This document shows positions 24,402 through 33,677 of a DNA stretch of 64,000 nt, piece after piece; the stretch's first letter is position 1; each line of letters begins with the position of its first letter. Under the pieces are notes generated by a model. That model was not told the origin of the DNA and searched no databases. It was given only the letters and a program-made list of their open reading frames with translations. The position numbers were made by a program, and so were the translations under genes. This DNA comes from Ohtaekwangia sp036568665 (GTDB lineage Bacteria; Bacteroidota; Bacteroidia; Cytophagales; Cyclobacteriaceae), in contig NZ_DATCSD010000370.1 in assembly GCF_036568665.1 (NCBI RefSeq), forward strand, positions 15,461 through 79,460, given 5' to 3'.

Positions 24402-26753
24402 TTATTTCTTCGCGCTCAAAACATCTTCATAACTCACCAATGCTATACCTTTTCGAATGATGGCCTCTTTTACTTTTTCGCTGGTAAATATCGTGGTTAC
24501 ATCTTGTCGACCCTGCGCTACATCTTCGTAACCGATATGGTAGATAGCCCTGAGCTCGTCATTATCTATACCGGGATGCTCAACAAATACATAGGTCTTG
24601 CCAGCTTCCAGTTTGTCCAGCATATCAATAAAAGCTCGTATACGCTGTTCGGTTGTTTTATTTCGCATATCAAAACCGGTATACGATATAGCCAGCGTCT
24701 TTTCTGCATCAACATCTACCATCGGTAAATTATACTCTTTGGCAAGACGCTGTGCCAGTGCCTTTACTTCCGGCGTGAAAGCCGTGCTCATCATGTGTCC
24801 GGATATGTGACTCACTTGAGGTATATATTTCCTGGCCATCACGATCTGTGCACGCAATTCTTTCTCTATATCTTCCAGCTTCCAGGGATTATCGACTACC
24901 GCTTGTCCCGGGTAGTTTCTGTTTTTGAATATCATCGGGTAAAAATAGCCATCGGCATTCCGGAGGCTTGGGCAATCAGTTAATGGTCGCCATTTTACAT
25001 TGTCCCATTCGCTGGTAATAGCGAAGTGCAACCCCACATCTACACGCGGATTACGGTTCAGTATCTTTACAGTTTCCGGGAACCATGGAGAAGGTACAAT
25101 AACTTCGATAGAGGTTTCTATACCCTGGCGATACGATTTGATCAACGCTTCATTGGCCGAATGCGAAAAGCCCATGTCATCACCGCGAATGATCAGCTTC
25201 GGAGCATTTGCCACCGGCTTCTTCTCCACGCCTTTCAGATGTAAAGCAATCGACTTGTTAAAGCTGTTCTCAAAATCAAGCGAAGCATATTCTCCATCAA
25301 ACGTGCAGCGAATAGTTTCTGTATGCGGGCTTTCTATATAGCGAAGTGTAAGCTCCAGTGTTTTATCATCCGCCCAGCGATAACTCTCGGCAATTTTAAA
25401 AGGCGATAGTCCCACACGATTATGTTTGGCACGCGCCACCAGGTAAGGTCCGAATTTATCCGTTTCAGCTTTCTCCCATTTACCGGGTGTAAATTGAAAT
25501 GCATGTGTAGCAGAATCAGTATTCAAGGTTAGCTGACATACACCATTCCTGAAATCCAGACGAAAACTTTCCAGTCGTCTGTCGCTGCTAATGATTCCAA
25601 AAGTTTTACCGGTAACAGCAGCTTCCTGCGCAGCGTTTGTTTTACCCGCAGGCAACGGCAGGGCCAGGGCAGCCAGCCGCGCTTTCAGTTCCTTTGCCTT
25701 TTTAGCATTGGCCGATAATTTTTCCTTGCTGAATGCCGACAGTATATATTTCCACACGAGGTTCAATTCATTCTGCATGCTCGATGATTCGGAAGTGACA
25801 GCGATCACCGCATCATGCTCCGGCAACACGAGTATATATTGACCAAACGCACCATCTGCACGATAAGAATTGTGACGGCTTCGCCACATCTGGTAGCAAT
25901 AGCCTTGCAACCAATCGCTGGAATCTTTTTTCACTTGTGGCGCTGCTGGATCCTGATCAATCTTGGCAGTGGAAGCTTCTTCTATCCACGTTGCCGGAAG
26001 AATCTGTTTACCTTGCCATTGTCCCTTCTGTAAAAACAACTGACCGAACTTGGCCATGTCTTCAGTCTTCAATCGCAAACCCCACCCACCTGTATTTATA
26101 CCTTTCGCATCCGTTTCCCAATCTATACCTGTTATACCCAGCGGATCGAATAAACGTGGTTTTAAATAATCTGCTATCCTTTGGCCTGTTACCTTCTGCA
26201 CAATGGCCGACAACGTATAGGTAGCGGCAGAGTTATAGAGAAATTTAGTGCCTGGTTCGTATGCTATAGGAATGCTCAAAAATTTCCGTACCCAGTTTTC
26301 TTCACGATTCACATCGCCTGTCGGGTCCGTTGCCTGCCCTACACTCATAGACAGTAAATGTTTGATACGAAGATCTGCGAGGTAAGGGCTTATCTCTACA
26401 GGTGCATCCTCCGGGAAAAATGAAATGACTTTATCTTCTACGCTCAGTTTGTTTTCTGCTACAGCAAATCCTACTGCAGTGGCTGTAAAACTTTTACTTA
26501 CCGAATAGAGTGTATGTTTCAGATCAGCACGATACGGGTTCCACCAACCCTCTGCCACTACTTTACCATGACGCAGAATCATAATGCTATGAAACTCATG
26601 ATTCGTTTTGGCAGCGGCATCCAGGAAGTTAATGATCGCCTGTGAAGAAACATCTTCTGCTTCCGGTGTACTACTTCGCGGAAGCGATGTTGTTTGGGCG
26701 AATACCTGGATCGCCAGTAAAAATAAAACAAGTGTATTTCTGAAATGAGTCAT
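24402..26753 (-). CDS. Serine beta-lactamase-like hydrolase fused to YdjC/ChbG deacetylase domain
   Basis: About 783 residues from the chosen start at 26753 (MTHFRNTLVLFLLAIQVFAQ), a typical signal peptide. The first part (about 40-360) is a class C beta-lactamase/PBP4*-type serine hydrolase with SVSK (Ser-x2-Lys) and Tyr-x-Asn in FLYNSAATYTLSA. A linker domain of about 130 residues resembles the C-terminal beta region of such hydrolases. The last 260 residues are a YdjC/ChbG-type carbohydrate deacetylase: IIRGDDMGFSHSANEALIKS (metal-binding Asp pair), VGLHFA, and HISGHM. ChbG removes acetyl groups from chito-oligosaccharides. The pairing suggests a periplasmic two-step enzyme on an acylated glycan; substrate unknown. 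Confidence 0.9.
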   Translation of the reverse strand: MTHFRNTLVLFLLAIQVFAQTTSLPRSSTPEAEDVSSQAIINFLDAAAKTNHEFHSIMILRHGKVVAEGWWNPYRADLKHTLYSVSKSFTATAVGFAVAENKLSVEDKVISFFPEDAPVEISPYLADLRIKHLLSMSVGQATDPTGDVNREENWVRKFLSIPIAYEPGTKFLYNSAATYTLSAIVQKVTGQRIADYLKPRLFDPLGITGIDWETDAKGINTGGWGLRLKTEDMAKFGQLFLQKGQWQGKQILPATWIEEASTAKIDQDPAAPQVKKDSSDWLQGYCYQMWRSRHNSYRADGAFGQYILVLPEHDAVIAVTSESSSMQNELNLVWKYILSAFSKEKLSANAKKAKELKARLAALALPLPAGKTNAAQEAAVTGKTFGIISSDRRLESFRLDFRNGVCQLTLNTDSATHAFQFTPGKWEKAETDKFGPYLVARAKHNRVGLSPFKIAESYRWADDKTLELTLRYIESPHTETIRCTFDGEYASLDFENSFNKSIALHLKGVEKKPVANAPKLIIRGDDMGFSHSANEALIKSYRQGIETSIEVIVPSPWFPETVKILNRNPRVDVGLHFAITSEWDNVKWRPLTDCPSLRNADGYFYPMIFKNRNYPGQAVVDNPWKLEDIEKELRAQIVMARKYIPQVSHISGHMMSTAFTPEVKALAQRLAKEYNLPMVDVDAEKTLAISYTGFDMRNKTTEQRIRAFIDMLDKLEAGKTYVFVEHPGIDNDELRAIYHIGYEDVAQGRQDVTTIFTSEKVKEAIIRKGIALVSYEDVLSAKK

Positions 26754-27142
26754 GACGGGTATTGATCGTTGTATTTTCAAGTAACAAAATTCGACAACAA
26801 GTTCCTTGTACTATTTTATGAAATAGCTCCCGGTTTGCCGAGGTCTGTGCGCGAAGAGTGTGCGTGTAAATCCCATGGCACGAAGAACACCAGGAAGGCA
26901 CAGCGTTTCGCAGAAATCATAAAGAAAATTTCGTCTGGCACTATCAGGCAAAGGTGTAGCTGCCAGATTACATTTTCTCCCAGCGGCTAACAACCGGAAG
27001 CCGGCAGCGAATGCAAAGCGGAAATAAAGAAGTGACACTTACCTGTAACCTGCTATGTATATTTACTGGTGAATTGCTGCCGGAAACAGTAACGTTGCAG
27101 CGGTTATAACTTTCTTCCGGCACCTATCATTACTATAGCACT
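26754..27142. other. Intergenic region, nothing recognised
   Basis: This 389-base gap lies between the divergent fusion gene and the LysR regulator. I see no convincing coding sequence, hairpin terminator or consensus -7 element on either strand. It presumably holds both promoters and the LysR binding site. Confidence 0.4.
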
Positions 27143-28051
27143 ATGCTTTCATTCAAGCACGAAGTCTTCCTCGAAGTTGCCCGGCAATTAAGCTTTACCA
27201 AGGCAAGCCAGGTACTATATATCAGCCAGCCGGCCATTACCAAACACATTCAGCAACTGGAAGAACAGTATAAAGCGAGTCTGTTCGAACGCAAGGGAAG
27301 CCAGATATCACTCACAGAAGCCGGTCGTATATTGCTCGACTTCATTCAACGCGCCAAGGCTATTGAAAAACAGCTGGAGTATGAGATCAACACCTATCGG
27401 GATAAATTTCACGCCAAAGGCGAATTGAAACTCGGTGCCAGCACAACGGTAGCCCTATATATTATACCGCCTATACTTTCAACGTTCAGGCGCAAGTTTC
27501 CGGATGTGCGCATCAGTCTCGTAAACCGGAATACAGAGAATGTGTTGAAGGCGATGCTCGATCACGAGATTGACCTGGGTATTATAGAAGGTAAAAACAA
27601 GATGTCGATGGTAAATAGCGAGTCATTTATAGCAGACGAGATTATACCGGTTTGCTCCTCGCAAAGTTACCTCGCTAAAAAGATCAAGTATTCCATCGAT
27701 GACTTAAGGACAATGCCGATCGCCTTGCGCGAGCGGGGTTCGGGTACACTCTCCGTGGTAAAACATGTACTCGGCAGTCATGGTATAAAAATGACAGATC
27801 TCAATATTACCATGCGCCTGGGCGGCACAGAAGCACTCAAAAACTTTGTATTGGCCGATGATAGTTTAGGATTTCTCTCCAGTCGTGCTGTATCAAAAGA
27901 ACTGGCAGCCGGTGAACTGGTAAGACTATATATTGATAATCTTTCGATGATCCGTCATTTTTACTTTATCCAGCGGCATGGTGATGAGAACCATGGACTT
28001 AACGATGCCTTTATCAAATTCTCGAAGAACCACTATAACATGAAGTTATAA
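27143..28051 (+). CDS. LysR-family transcriptional regulator
   Basis: A 302-residue LysR regulator. The N-terminal winged helix is canonical (FLEVARQLSFTKASQVLYIS, then QPAITKHIQQLEEQYKASLF and RKGSQISLTEAGRILLDFI). The effector-binding part begins with GELKLGASTTVALYIIPPIL and includes the hinge DHEIDLGIIEG. The EGKNKMSMVN stretch and the sequence overall resemble CysB/CbbR-type selenium- or sulphur-related members, but the ligand cannot be told from sequence. It is 72 bases before the threonine synthase gene, its likely target or a separately regulated neighbour. Confidence 0.93.
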   Translation: MLSFKHEVFLEVARQLSFTKASQVLYISQPAITKHIQQLEEQYKASLFERKGSQISLTEAGRILLDFIQRAKAIEKQLEYEINTYRDKFHAKGELKLGASTTVALYIIPPILSTFRRKFPDVRISLVNRNTENVLKAMLDHEIDLGIIEGKNKMSMVNSESFIADEIIPVCSSQSYLAKKIKYSIDDLRTMPIALRERGSGTLSVVKHVLGSHGIKMTDLNITMRLGGTEALKNFVLADDSLGFLSSRAVSKELAAGELVRLYIDNLSMIRHFYFIQRHGDENHGLNDAFIKFSKNHYNMKL

Positions 28052-28123
28052 AGGATAACAAATCAGTATTAGTGACGGAATATACTTCGCTATACTTTCG
28101 CTTTGGCATTTGAGGCCAGAGGT

Positions 28124-29299
28124 ATGATTGCGCAGAAGCAGATTTCAAGAATATCCGTATTACAATGTTCCCGATGCGATAAAGTATATCCGCTCGATCA
28201 GGCAAATACTTTCGCATCGTGCGAACAGTGTGAGAAGGCTCCGCTGGTATGTGAGTACGATGTATTCTCCGGGCTTTCACGGAAAGATATAGATCACAGT
28301 GAACGATCGATGTGGCGGTATTTTGAAATGCTGCCGGTGTTCGACCGGAAGAACATTGTTACACTGGGTGAAGGCTGGACTCCCCTGCTTCCACTCGAGC
28401 GTCTCGGAAATATAGTGGGCATGCAGCAGCTATATTTAAAAGATGAATCGCTTAACCCTACCGGTTCATTCAAAGCACGCGGCCTTAGTATGGCCATTTC
28501 CAAAGCAAAAGAACTCGGCATAAACAATTGCATTATACCTACAGCCGGCAATGCCGGTGGTGCGATGGCGGCCTACTGTGCACGTGCAGGAATGACGGCT
28601 ACTGTAGTCATGCCTCGCCATACGCCTCAGGCTTTTAAAACCGAGTGCGAATATTTCGGAGCCAAACTTATACTGGTAGATGGTCTCATCAACGACTGCG
28701 CAAAGAAAGTTGCAGAGCTCAATGCCGACAAGCAATACTTCGATGTGTCTACTATGAAAGAGCCGTATCGCCTGGAAGGTAAAAAGACCATGGGTTATGA
28801 AATTGCCGAACAGTTTCATTGGGAATTACCCGATGTTATACTATATCCCACCGGTGGTGGCACTGGCCTCATTGGCATGTGGAAAGCATTTCGTGAAATG
28901 ATGGAGATGGGCTGGATAGGAAGTAAAATGCCACGACTCATTGCCGTGCAATCTGAAAATTGCAAGCCGGTAGAAGATGTTTTCTTTCATCGTAAGCCTG
29001 AAGGTCCCAGTAGACCCACCGTTGCCAATGGGTTAGCTGTGCCATTCCCTTTTGCTGATAAAATGATTCAGCAGGTGTTGCACGAAACTGCCGGCACGGC
29101 TATATCCGTACCTGAGAGAGAAATTATACCCTGCGTACGTCAGATGGCTGCTACCGAGGGATTGTTTATTTCTCCCGAAGGAGCCACTTTATTATCTGCA
29201 CTCAAGATTATGCTCACTACCCAGGAAATTAATCCGGAGAGCCGGGTACTGCTGCTGAATACAGGCTCGGGCTATAAGTATATTGAAAGCATGATGTAA
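28124..29299 (+). CDS. thrC: Threonine synthase
   Basis: A PLP fold-type II enzyme of about 391 residues from the Met at 28124 (MIAQKQISRISVLQCSRCDK); an in-frame start at 28103 is possible. A small N-terminal zinc-ribbon-like part (CSRC near residue 15, CEQC later) is typical of the archaeal/cyanobacterial type of threonine synthase. The PLP Lys is in NPTGSFKARG; the phosphate-binding loop is PTGGGTGLIG. The enzyme converts O-phosphohomoserine to threonine. Homoserine kinase and dehydrogenase genes are absent here, so a related PLP enzyme (diaminopropionate or dehydratase type) remains possible. Confidence 0.85.
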   Translation: MIAQKQISRISVLQCSRCDKVYPLDQANTFASCEQCEKAPLVCEYDVFSGLSRKDIDHSERSMWRYFEMLPVFDRKNIVTLGEGWTPLLPLERLGNIVGMQQLYLKDESLNPTGSFKARGLSMAISKAKELGINNCIIPTAGNAGGAMAAYCARAGMTATVVMPRHTPQAFKTECEYFGAKLILVDGLINDCAKKVAELNADKQYFDVSTMKEPYRLEGKKTMGYEIAEQFHWELPDVILYPTGGGTGLIGMWKAFREMMEMGWIGSKMPRLIAVQSENCKPVEDVFFHRKPEGPSRPTVANGLAVPFPFADKMIQQVLHETAGTAISVPEREIIPCVRQMAATEGLFISPEGATLLSALKIMLTTQEINPESRVLLLNTGSGYKYIESMM

Positions 29300-29302
29300 G
29301 CC

Positions 29303-29337
29303 TGCTGGCATATATACCACTATATATACAGCCGGCA
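29303..29337. terminator. Hairpin between convergent thrC and yciI-like genes
   Basis: TATATA (29311-29316) pairs with TATATA (29321-29326) around CCAC, inside an outer near-match TGCTGGC (29303-29309) / GCCGGCA (29331-29337). It lies in the 53-base gap between converging genes and probably ends both transcripts, though no T-run follows. Confidence 0.45.
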
Positions 29338-29352
29338 AACACAGATATATAC

Positions 29353-29646
29353 TTACGAGCGTATCAAACCCAGCCGCATCGGTATCAGTTCAAAAGTATT
29401 CAGCCCTGTTTTTATAGCAGGGTCTTCCTTCGATACACGTTCGGCAGCTTCCGGAGTATCTACTTCCATGATGCCGAGTCCCCAGACACCTTGGGGATCG
29501 AACACAGGCCCGAACACTACACCGATTTTATCCTTTACCAGGTTGTTCCAGTATTCAATATGCTGCTGCATAATAGCTCTCTCCTGCTCAGTCATATCCT
29601 GTGCAAAAGTCGGGCGCGGTGGAATAAGTTTGTATAAGAAAAACAT
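29353..29646 (-). CDS. YciI-family protein
   Basis: A 97-residue YCII-related protein with a ferredoxin-like fold. The family pattern is visible in QDMTEQERAIMQQHIEYWNN, the loop KIGVVFGPVFDPQGVWGLGI and EVDTPEAAERVSKEDPAIKT, which in the family lines a cleft with conserved His and Asp. Function in most genomes is unknown; some members act in aromatic chlorine removal. It is convergent with threonine synthase and stands alone. Confidence 0.88.
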   Translation of the reverse strand: MFFLYKLIPPRPTFAQDMTEQERAIMQQHIEYWNNLVKDKIGVVFGPVFDPQGVWGLGIMEVDTPEAAERVSKEDPAIKTGLNTFELIPMRLGLIRS

Positions 29647-29800
29647 AGCTGTATAATTCCGTGTTTACACAAATTACCGGAAATGTATTTCGGGTAATCC
29701 CTATAAAGATCTCGCAATTCTTCGATCTGCACAACCGATACTCCGGTTTCATTCTCCAAATTCCGGCTTTAAACTCATATTGACGGATTGGAAATGCAAT

Positions 29801-29831
29801 TTTAATCAAATGATTAAAAAATTTGATTAAA
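29801..29831. promoter_or_regulatory. TetR operator upstream of tetR
   Basis: TTTAATCA-AA-TGATTAAA (29801-29818) is an 18-base dyad, followed by a third half-site TGATTAAA at 29824-29831, 13 bases after the second. It overlaps the -33 element of the tetR promoter. A near-identical arrangement stands before tolC. Confidence 0.8.
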
Positions 29832-29852
29832 ACAGAAACCCCGTTACCTTTG
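29822..29852 (+). promoter_or_regulatory. Promoter of tetR
   Basis: TTTG (29822-29825), 19-base spacer, TACCTTTG (29845-29852): full match to the Bacteroidota -33/-7 consensus at ideal spacing. The start codon is at 29879. The third operator half-site covers the -33 element, so bound TetR should block RNA polymerase. Confidence 0.75.
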
Positions 29853-29878
29853 TTCCGTTATACTCACACGAAATCGTC

Positions 29879-30493
29879 ATGGCGAAAAAGAAAATAGCAG
29901 AAGGTGATACTTCTGCAGAAGAGAAAATAAAAGAAGCTGCCCGTAAAGTATTTATGACAAAAGGTTATGCCGCTACCCGCACACGCGATATAGCAGAAGA
30001 AGCGGGCCTCAACCTGGCGTTGCTGAATTACTATTTCCGCAGCAAAGAGAAACTCTTTGAGATTGTAATGATGGAAAAAATACAGAAGCTCTTTGGTATA
30101 CTCGCTCCCGTTCTGAACGATGAGAGTACAACACTGGAGCAGAAAATTGAACAGGTTGTAAACAACTACCTGGATATGCTGCAGGTAAATCCGGATCTTC
30201 CGCTCTTTGTTATGAGCGAGATACGCAATGAACCGGAGCGTTTTGCCAACAAAATACAGGCCGGTAAACTTATACGCGACTCATACATGGTAAAGCAATT
30301 GAAAGAGAAAAGGCCCGATATAAACCCGCTGCACTTTATTGTGAGCCTGCTGGGTATGACGCTGTTTCCGTTCATAGCCAAACCTGTGCTGGAGTCTGCT
30401 ATGAACATAAGTCCGAAAGCATATCAGACTATGATGGAAGAGCGGAGAGACTATATACCGCGATGGATCAAATCCATGCTGAAGACGCGCTAA
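29879..30493 (+). CDS. TetR/AcrR-family repressor of the ABC exporter
   Basis: A 204-residue TetR regulator. The N-terminal DNA-binding domain reads EEKIKEAARKVFMTKGYAAT followed by RTRDIAEEAGLNLALLNYYF, with the characteristic YYF at the end of the recognition helix. The C-terminal ligand domain (ILAPVLNDESTTLEQKIEQV, then PLFVMSEIRNEPERF) resembles the CecR/YbiH group that controls ybhGFSR in E. coli. It opens the exporter operon and is probably autorepressed through the operator over its own promoter. Six downstream genes supply the exporter. Confidence 0.93.
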   Translation: MAKKKIAEGDTSAEEKIKEAARKVFMTKGYAATRTRDIAEEAGLNLALLNYYFRSKEKLFEIVMMEKIQKLFGILAPVLNDESTTLEQKIEQVVNNYLDMLQVNPDLPLFVMSEIRNEPERFANKIQAGKLIRDSYMVKQLKEKRPDINPLHFIVSLLGMTLFPFIAKPVLESAMNISPKAYQTMMEERRDYIPRWIKSMLKTR

Positions 30494-30509
30494 TTTTTTT
30501 GCTCTTTTA

Positions 30510-30539
30510 TTAATCAAATGATTAAAACAAATAATTAAA
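30510..30539. promoter_or_regulatory. TetR operator upstream of tolC
   Basis: TTAATCAAATGATTAAA (30510-30526) is a 17-base exact copy of the site before tetR. It is followed by a third half-site TAATTAAA at 30532-30539 with the same 13-base spacing. It ends 3 bases before the tolC start codon. No -7 element is visible between, so TetR may act here as a roadblock or on a nearby weak promoter. Confidence 0.75.
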
Positions 30540-30542
30540 AAT

Positions 30543-31829
30543 ATGCGAACCATTCCCATCCTTCTCTCCTGCTGCTGGTACCTGGTATTGGTGTTGCCTG
30601 CACACGCGCAAGCCGACTACCCGCTTACGCTGGAGGAATGCTATACGCTTGCCGAACAGAATTACCCGCTTACCAAACAACGGGAACTGATACGACAGAG
30701 TCGTGAGTATTCTGTCGACAATGTTTTGAAAGGATATCTTCCGCAATTCAGTATCAATGGACAGGCTTCTTATCAGTCTGATGTGACTCAGATACCCATC
30801 AAAGTTCCCGGTACGGATATACATGTACTCAGCAAAGACCAGTATAAAGTATATGCGGAAGTAAACCAGGTAGTATACGATGGCGGTGCCACCCGCCAGC
30901 AACAACATGCGCAGGAAATGAATGCACTGGTAGAAGAACAGAAGCTGGATGTAGAACTATATAAACTTCGCGAGCGGATCAACCAGCTATACTTTGGCGT
31001 TCTGCTAACCGATGAGCAGCTATTGCAAAATGAGTTATTGAAAAATGATATAAACATTGGTCTGAAAAAAACACAGGCGGCTATTGATAATGGAACCGCG
31101 TTTAAAAGCCGGGCCGATGTATTGAGAGCCGAACTGCTGAAAGCCAATCAACGTACCACAGAACTTGTCGCCATGCGCAAAGCTTACCTCGATGTGCTGG
31201 GACTCTTTTTGAACCGATCATTGCCAGATGTAACTACGCTGGCGAAACCAGTGGTGCTTACACTCTCCAACGAGATCCATCGCCCGGAGCTGAAGCTATA
31301 TGATTTTCAGAACACCAGTATAGATATACAGCGCGAACTCATCAGCGTTAAGAACCGGCCTCGCCTCAGCCTCTTCCTGCAAGGTGGTTACGGACGGCCT
31401 GCGCTGAATATGTTAAGCAACAGCTTTGAATCGTATTATATAGGTGGTGCCCGATTGAGCTGGTCGCTCTCAGGATTATATACTTCCAGAAAAGAAAAAG
31501 CGATCCTCAACAACTCCAGTCGCACAATACAATTGCAGCGCGAAACATTTTTGTTTAACACCCATGCATCACTCAGACAACAAAATGCAGAGATCATCAA
31601 GCTTCAACAGTTACTACAATCCGATGATGAGATCATTACCCTGCGTGAAAGTGTAAAGACAGCAGCCTCGGCACAACTGGAAAATGGCGTGATCGATACC
31701 AGCGATTACCTCCGTGAGGTGAATGCAGAAGACCAGTCACGACAAACAAAGATCTATCACCAGATACAATTACTCCTCGCACAATACAATCAACAAACTA
31801 TAGTCGGTAATGAATCAATCCATGAATAA
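30543..31829 (+). CDS. TolC-family outer-membrane channel of the ABC exporter
   Basis: A 428-residue outer-membrane efflux protein. A signal peptide (MRTIPILLSCCWYLVLVLPA, ending AHAQA) is followed by the first TolC repeat YPLTLEECYTLAEQNYPLTK and long helical stretches with QINGQASYQSDV-like beta parts (FSINGQASYQSD, YKVYAEVNQVVYDGG). The second repeat lies around residues 225-420. It is not lipidated. It is the exit duct for the HlyD/ABC-2 proteins that follow without gaps, and the first exporter gene after tetR, directly behind the second operator. Confidence 0.92.
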   Translation: MRTIPILLSCCWYLVLVLPAHAQADYPLTLEECYTLAEQNYPLTKQRELIRQSREYSVDNVLKGYLPQFSINGQASYQSDVTQIPIKVPGTDIHVLSKDQYKVYAEVNQVVYDGGATRQQQHAQEMNALVEEQKLDVELYKLRERINQLYFGVLLTDEQLLQNELLKNDINIGLKKTQAAIDNGTAFKSRADVLRAELLKANQRTTELVAMRKAYLDVLGLFLNRSLPDVTTLAKPVVLTLSNEIHRPELKLYDFQNTSIDIQRELISVKNRPRLSLFLQGGYGRPALNMLSNSFESYYIGGARLSWSLSGLYTSRKEKAILNNSSRTIQLQRETFLFNTHASLRQQNAEIIKLQQLLQSDDEIITLRESVKTAASAQLENGVIDTSDYLREVNAEDQSRQTKIYHQIQLLLAQYNQQTIVGNESIHE

Positions 31830-31833
31830 CACC

Positions 31834-32724
31834 ATGAAAAATATAGCAGGTATACTTACAACGGCCCTCCTGGTGGCAGCATGCAATGGCGACAAAAATC
31901 TTTACGATGCCTCCGGTACATTTGAAGCCGTAGAAACCATTGTATCAGCAGAAGCTACCGGTACAATCCGCACACTGTTGCTGGAAGAAGGGCAGTTGCT
32001 CCACGCAGGCCAATCTGTTGGCAGTATCGATAGTGTTCAACTCTATCTGAAGAAAAAACAATTGCAGGCCCAGATACTCGCAGTGCTTAGCAAGCGTCCG
32101 GATATAGGTTCGCAGGTGGCATCCCTTCGCGAACAATTGAAACAGGCTGAGCGCGAACAGCAACGTATCACACGCCTGTTAAAAGCTGATGCTGCTACGC
32201 AAAAACAACTGGATGATGCCAACGCACAGATCGCTATTATACAGAAACAGATTGAAGGTATACAATCATCGCTCAGTATAACTTCTTCCAGTTTAAATGA
32301 AGAAACATCGCCATTGCAAGTGCAAATCGAACAACTCAACGATCAGCTTCACAAATGCAGGATCATCAACCCGATCGAAGGCACTGTACTGACGAAATAT
32401 ACCGAAGCCAACGAGATGGCCACCACCGGGAAACCGCTCTATAAAATTGCTGATATAGCCACTATAACCTTGCGTGCCTATGTAACCGGTGATCAGTTTG
32501 CCAGCATAAAACTTAATCAAAAAGTACATGTGCTGGTGGATACCGATAAAGATAATTATAAGACCTATGAAGGAACGATTGAATGGATTAGTGACAAAGC
32601 TGAATTTACTCCAAAAACCATTCAGACAAAAGACGAGCGTGCCAACCTGGTATATGCCGTAAAGATCCGCGTAAAGAACGATGGCTTCCTGAAGATCGGC
32701 ATGTATGGCGAAGTAAAATTATAG
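31834..32724 (+). CDS. HlyD-family adaptor lipoprotein (YbhG-like)
   Basis: About 296 residues from the chosen start at 31834 (MKNIAGILTTALLVAACNGD), 4 bases after the tolC stop, which gives a lipoprotein signal with lipobox LVAAC; earlier in-frame starts overlap tolC. The lipoyl half-motifs are TFEAVETIVSAEATGTIRTL and RIINPIEGTVLTKYTEANEM, separated by a coiled coil of about 120 residues. The beta-barrel and C-terminal parts (GDQFASIKLNQKVHVLVDTD, FLKIGMYGEVKL) are typical. It is equivalent to E. coli YbhG, bridging the inner-membrane transporter and TolC. Confidence 0.92.
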   Translation: MKNIAGILTTALLVAACNGDKNLYDASGTFEAVETIVSAEATGTIRTLLLEEGQLLHAGQSVGSIDSVQLYLKKKQLQAQILAVLSKRPDIGSQVASLREQLKQAEREQQRITRLLKADAATQKQLDDANAQIAIIQKQIEGIQSSLSITSSSLNEETSPLQVQIEQLNDQLHKCRIINPIEGTVLTKYTEANEMATTGKPLYKIADIATITLRAYVTGDQFASIKLNQKVHVLVDTDKDNYKTYEGTIEWISDKAEFTPKTIQTKDERANLVYAVKIRVKNDGFLKIGMYGEVKL

Positions 32725-32729
32725 TATAC

Positions 32730-33677
32730 ATGCTATCCACAAACACCTATAGTATGCAGGCAAGTACACCGGCTATCGTGATCAGCGAGCTCACCAAAAC
32801 ATACGGCAAAGAAAAAGCCGTGGCAGTCGATAAGGTTTCGCTGACGGTTAACAAAGGTGAACTCTTCGGATTGATCGGTCCTGATGGTGCTGGCAAAACG
32901 AGTATATTCCGCATGCTCACAACGGTATTGCTACCGGACGGTGGCAATGCTTCGGTAGATGGCTACGATATTGTGAAGCAATACCGGGAAATTCGTCAGA
33001 CCGTTGGGTATATGCCCGGTAAGTTCTCGCTATACTCCGATCTTACTATTGCCGAGAATCTTAATTTCTTTGCAACGGTATTCAACACCTCGGTAGAAGA
33101 GAACTATGCGCTGATCAAAGATATATATGTACAGCTCGAACGCTTCCGCGATCGCAGAGCCGGTAAACTTTCCGGGGGTATGAAACAAAAGCTGGCACTG
33201 TGTTGTGCGCTCATCCACAAGCCTACGGTATTATTTCTCGATGAGCCCACCACCGGTGTTGATCCCGTATCGCGCAAGGAATTTTGGGAAATGCTGAAGC
33301 GACTACAGGAACAAAATATTACCATCCTGGTATCAACACCCTATATGGACGAAGCTACGCTTTGCGATCGCATCGCCCTGATACAGGAAGGACATATACT
33401 CTCCATTGATACTCCGCAAAATATAGTGGCATCATATCCTGATCCGCTATATGCCGTGCGCGCCAGCAATATGGCTACACTGCTGAAAGCGCTGCACGAT
33501 GCTCCCGGTATTATGAACAGCTATGCTTTTGGTGAATATGCCCATGCATCGTTTCACAACGCACCGGATATGCGCATGCTGGAAAATTACCTGTGGTCGA
33601 AAGGCCTGGAAGACACCGAGATCAAACCGGTTACAGCATCTATCGAAGATTGCTTCATCAAACTTCTAAAGAAATGA
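32730..33677 (+). CDS. ABC exporter ATPase 1 (YbhF N-terminal half equivalent)
   Basis: A 315-residue ABC ATPase. Walker A GPDGAGKTS, signature LSGGMKQ, Walker B VLFLDEPTTGVDP and a switch region (here STPYMDEA, with no His at its tip) are present. The unusual GPDGAGKT Walker A variant matches the first half of E. coli YbhF. A second start codon at 32754 is possible. A C-terminal extension of about 90 residues follows the core and ends with IEDCFIKLLKK, as in YbhF-type ATPases. Its TGA stop overlaps the next ATPase start (ATGA), so the two halves are translated together. Confidence 0.94.
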   Translation: MLSTNTYSMQASTPAIVISELTKTYGKEKAVAVDKVSLTVNKGELFGLIGPDGAGKTSIFRMLTTVLLPDGGNASVDGYDIVKQYREIRQTVGYMPGKFSLYSDLTIAENLNFFATVFNTSVEENYALIKDIYVQLERFRDRRAGKLSGGMKQKLALCCALIHKPTVLFLDEPTTGVDPVSRKEFWEMLKRLQEQNITILVSTPYMDEATLCDRIALIQEGHILSIDTPQNIVASYPDPLYAVRASNMATLLKALHDAPGIMNSYAFGEYAHASFHNAPDMRMLENYLWSKGLEDTEIKPVTASIEDCFIKLLKK

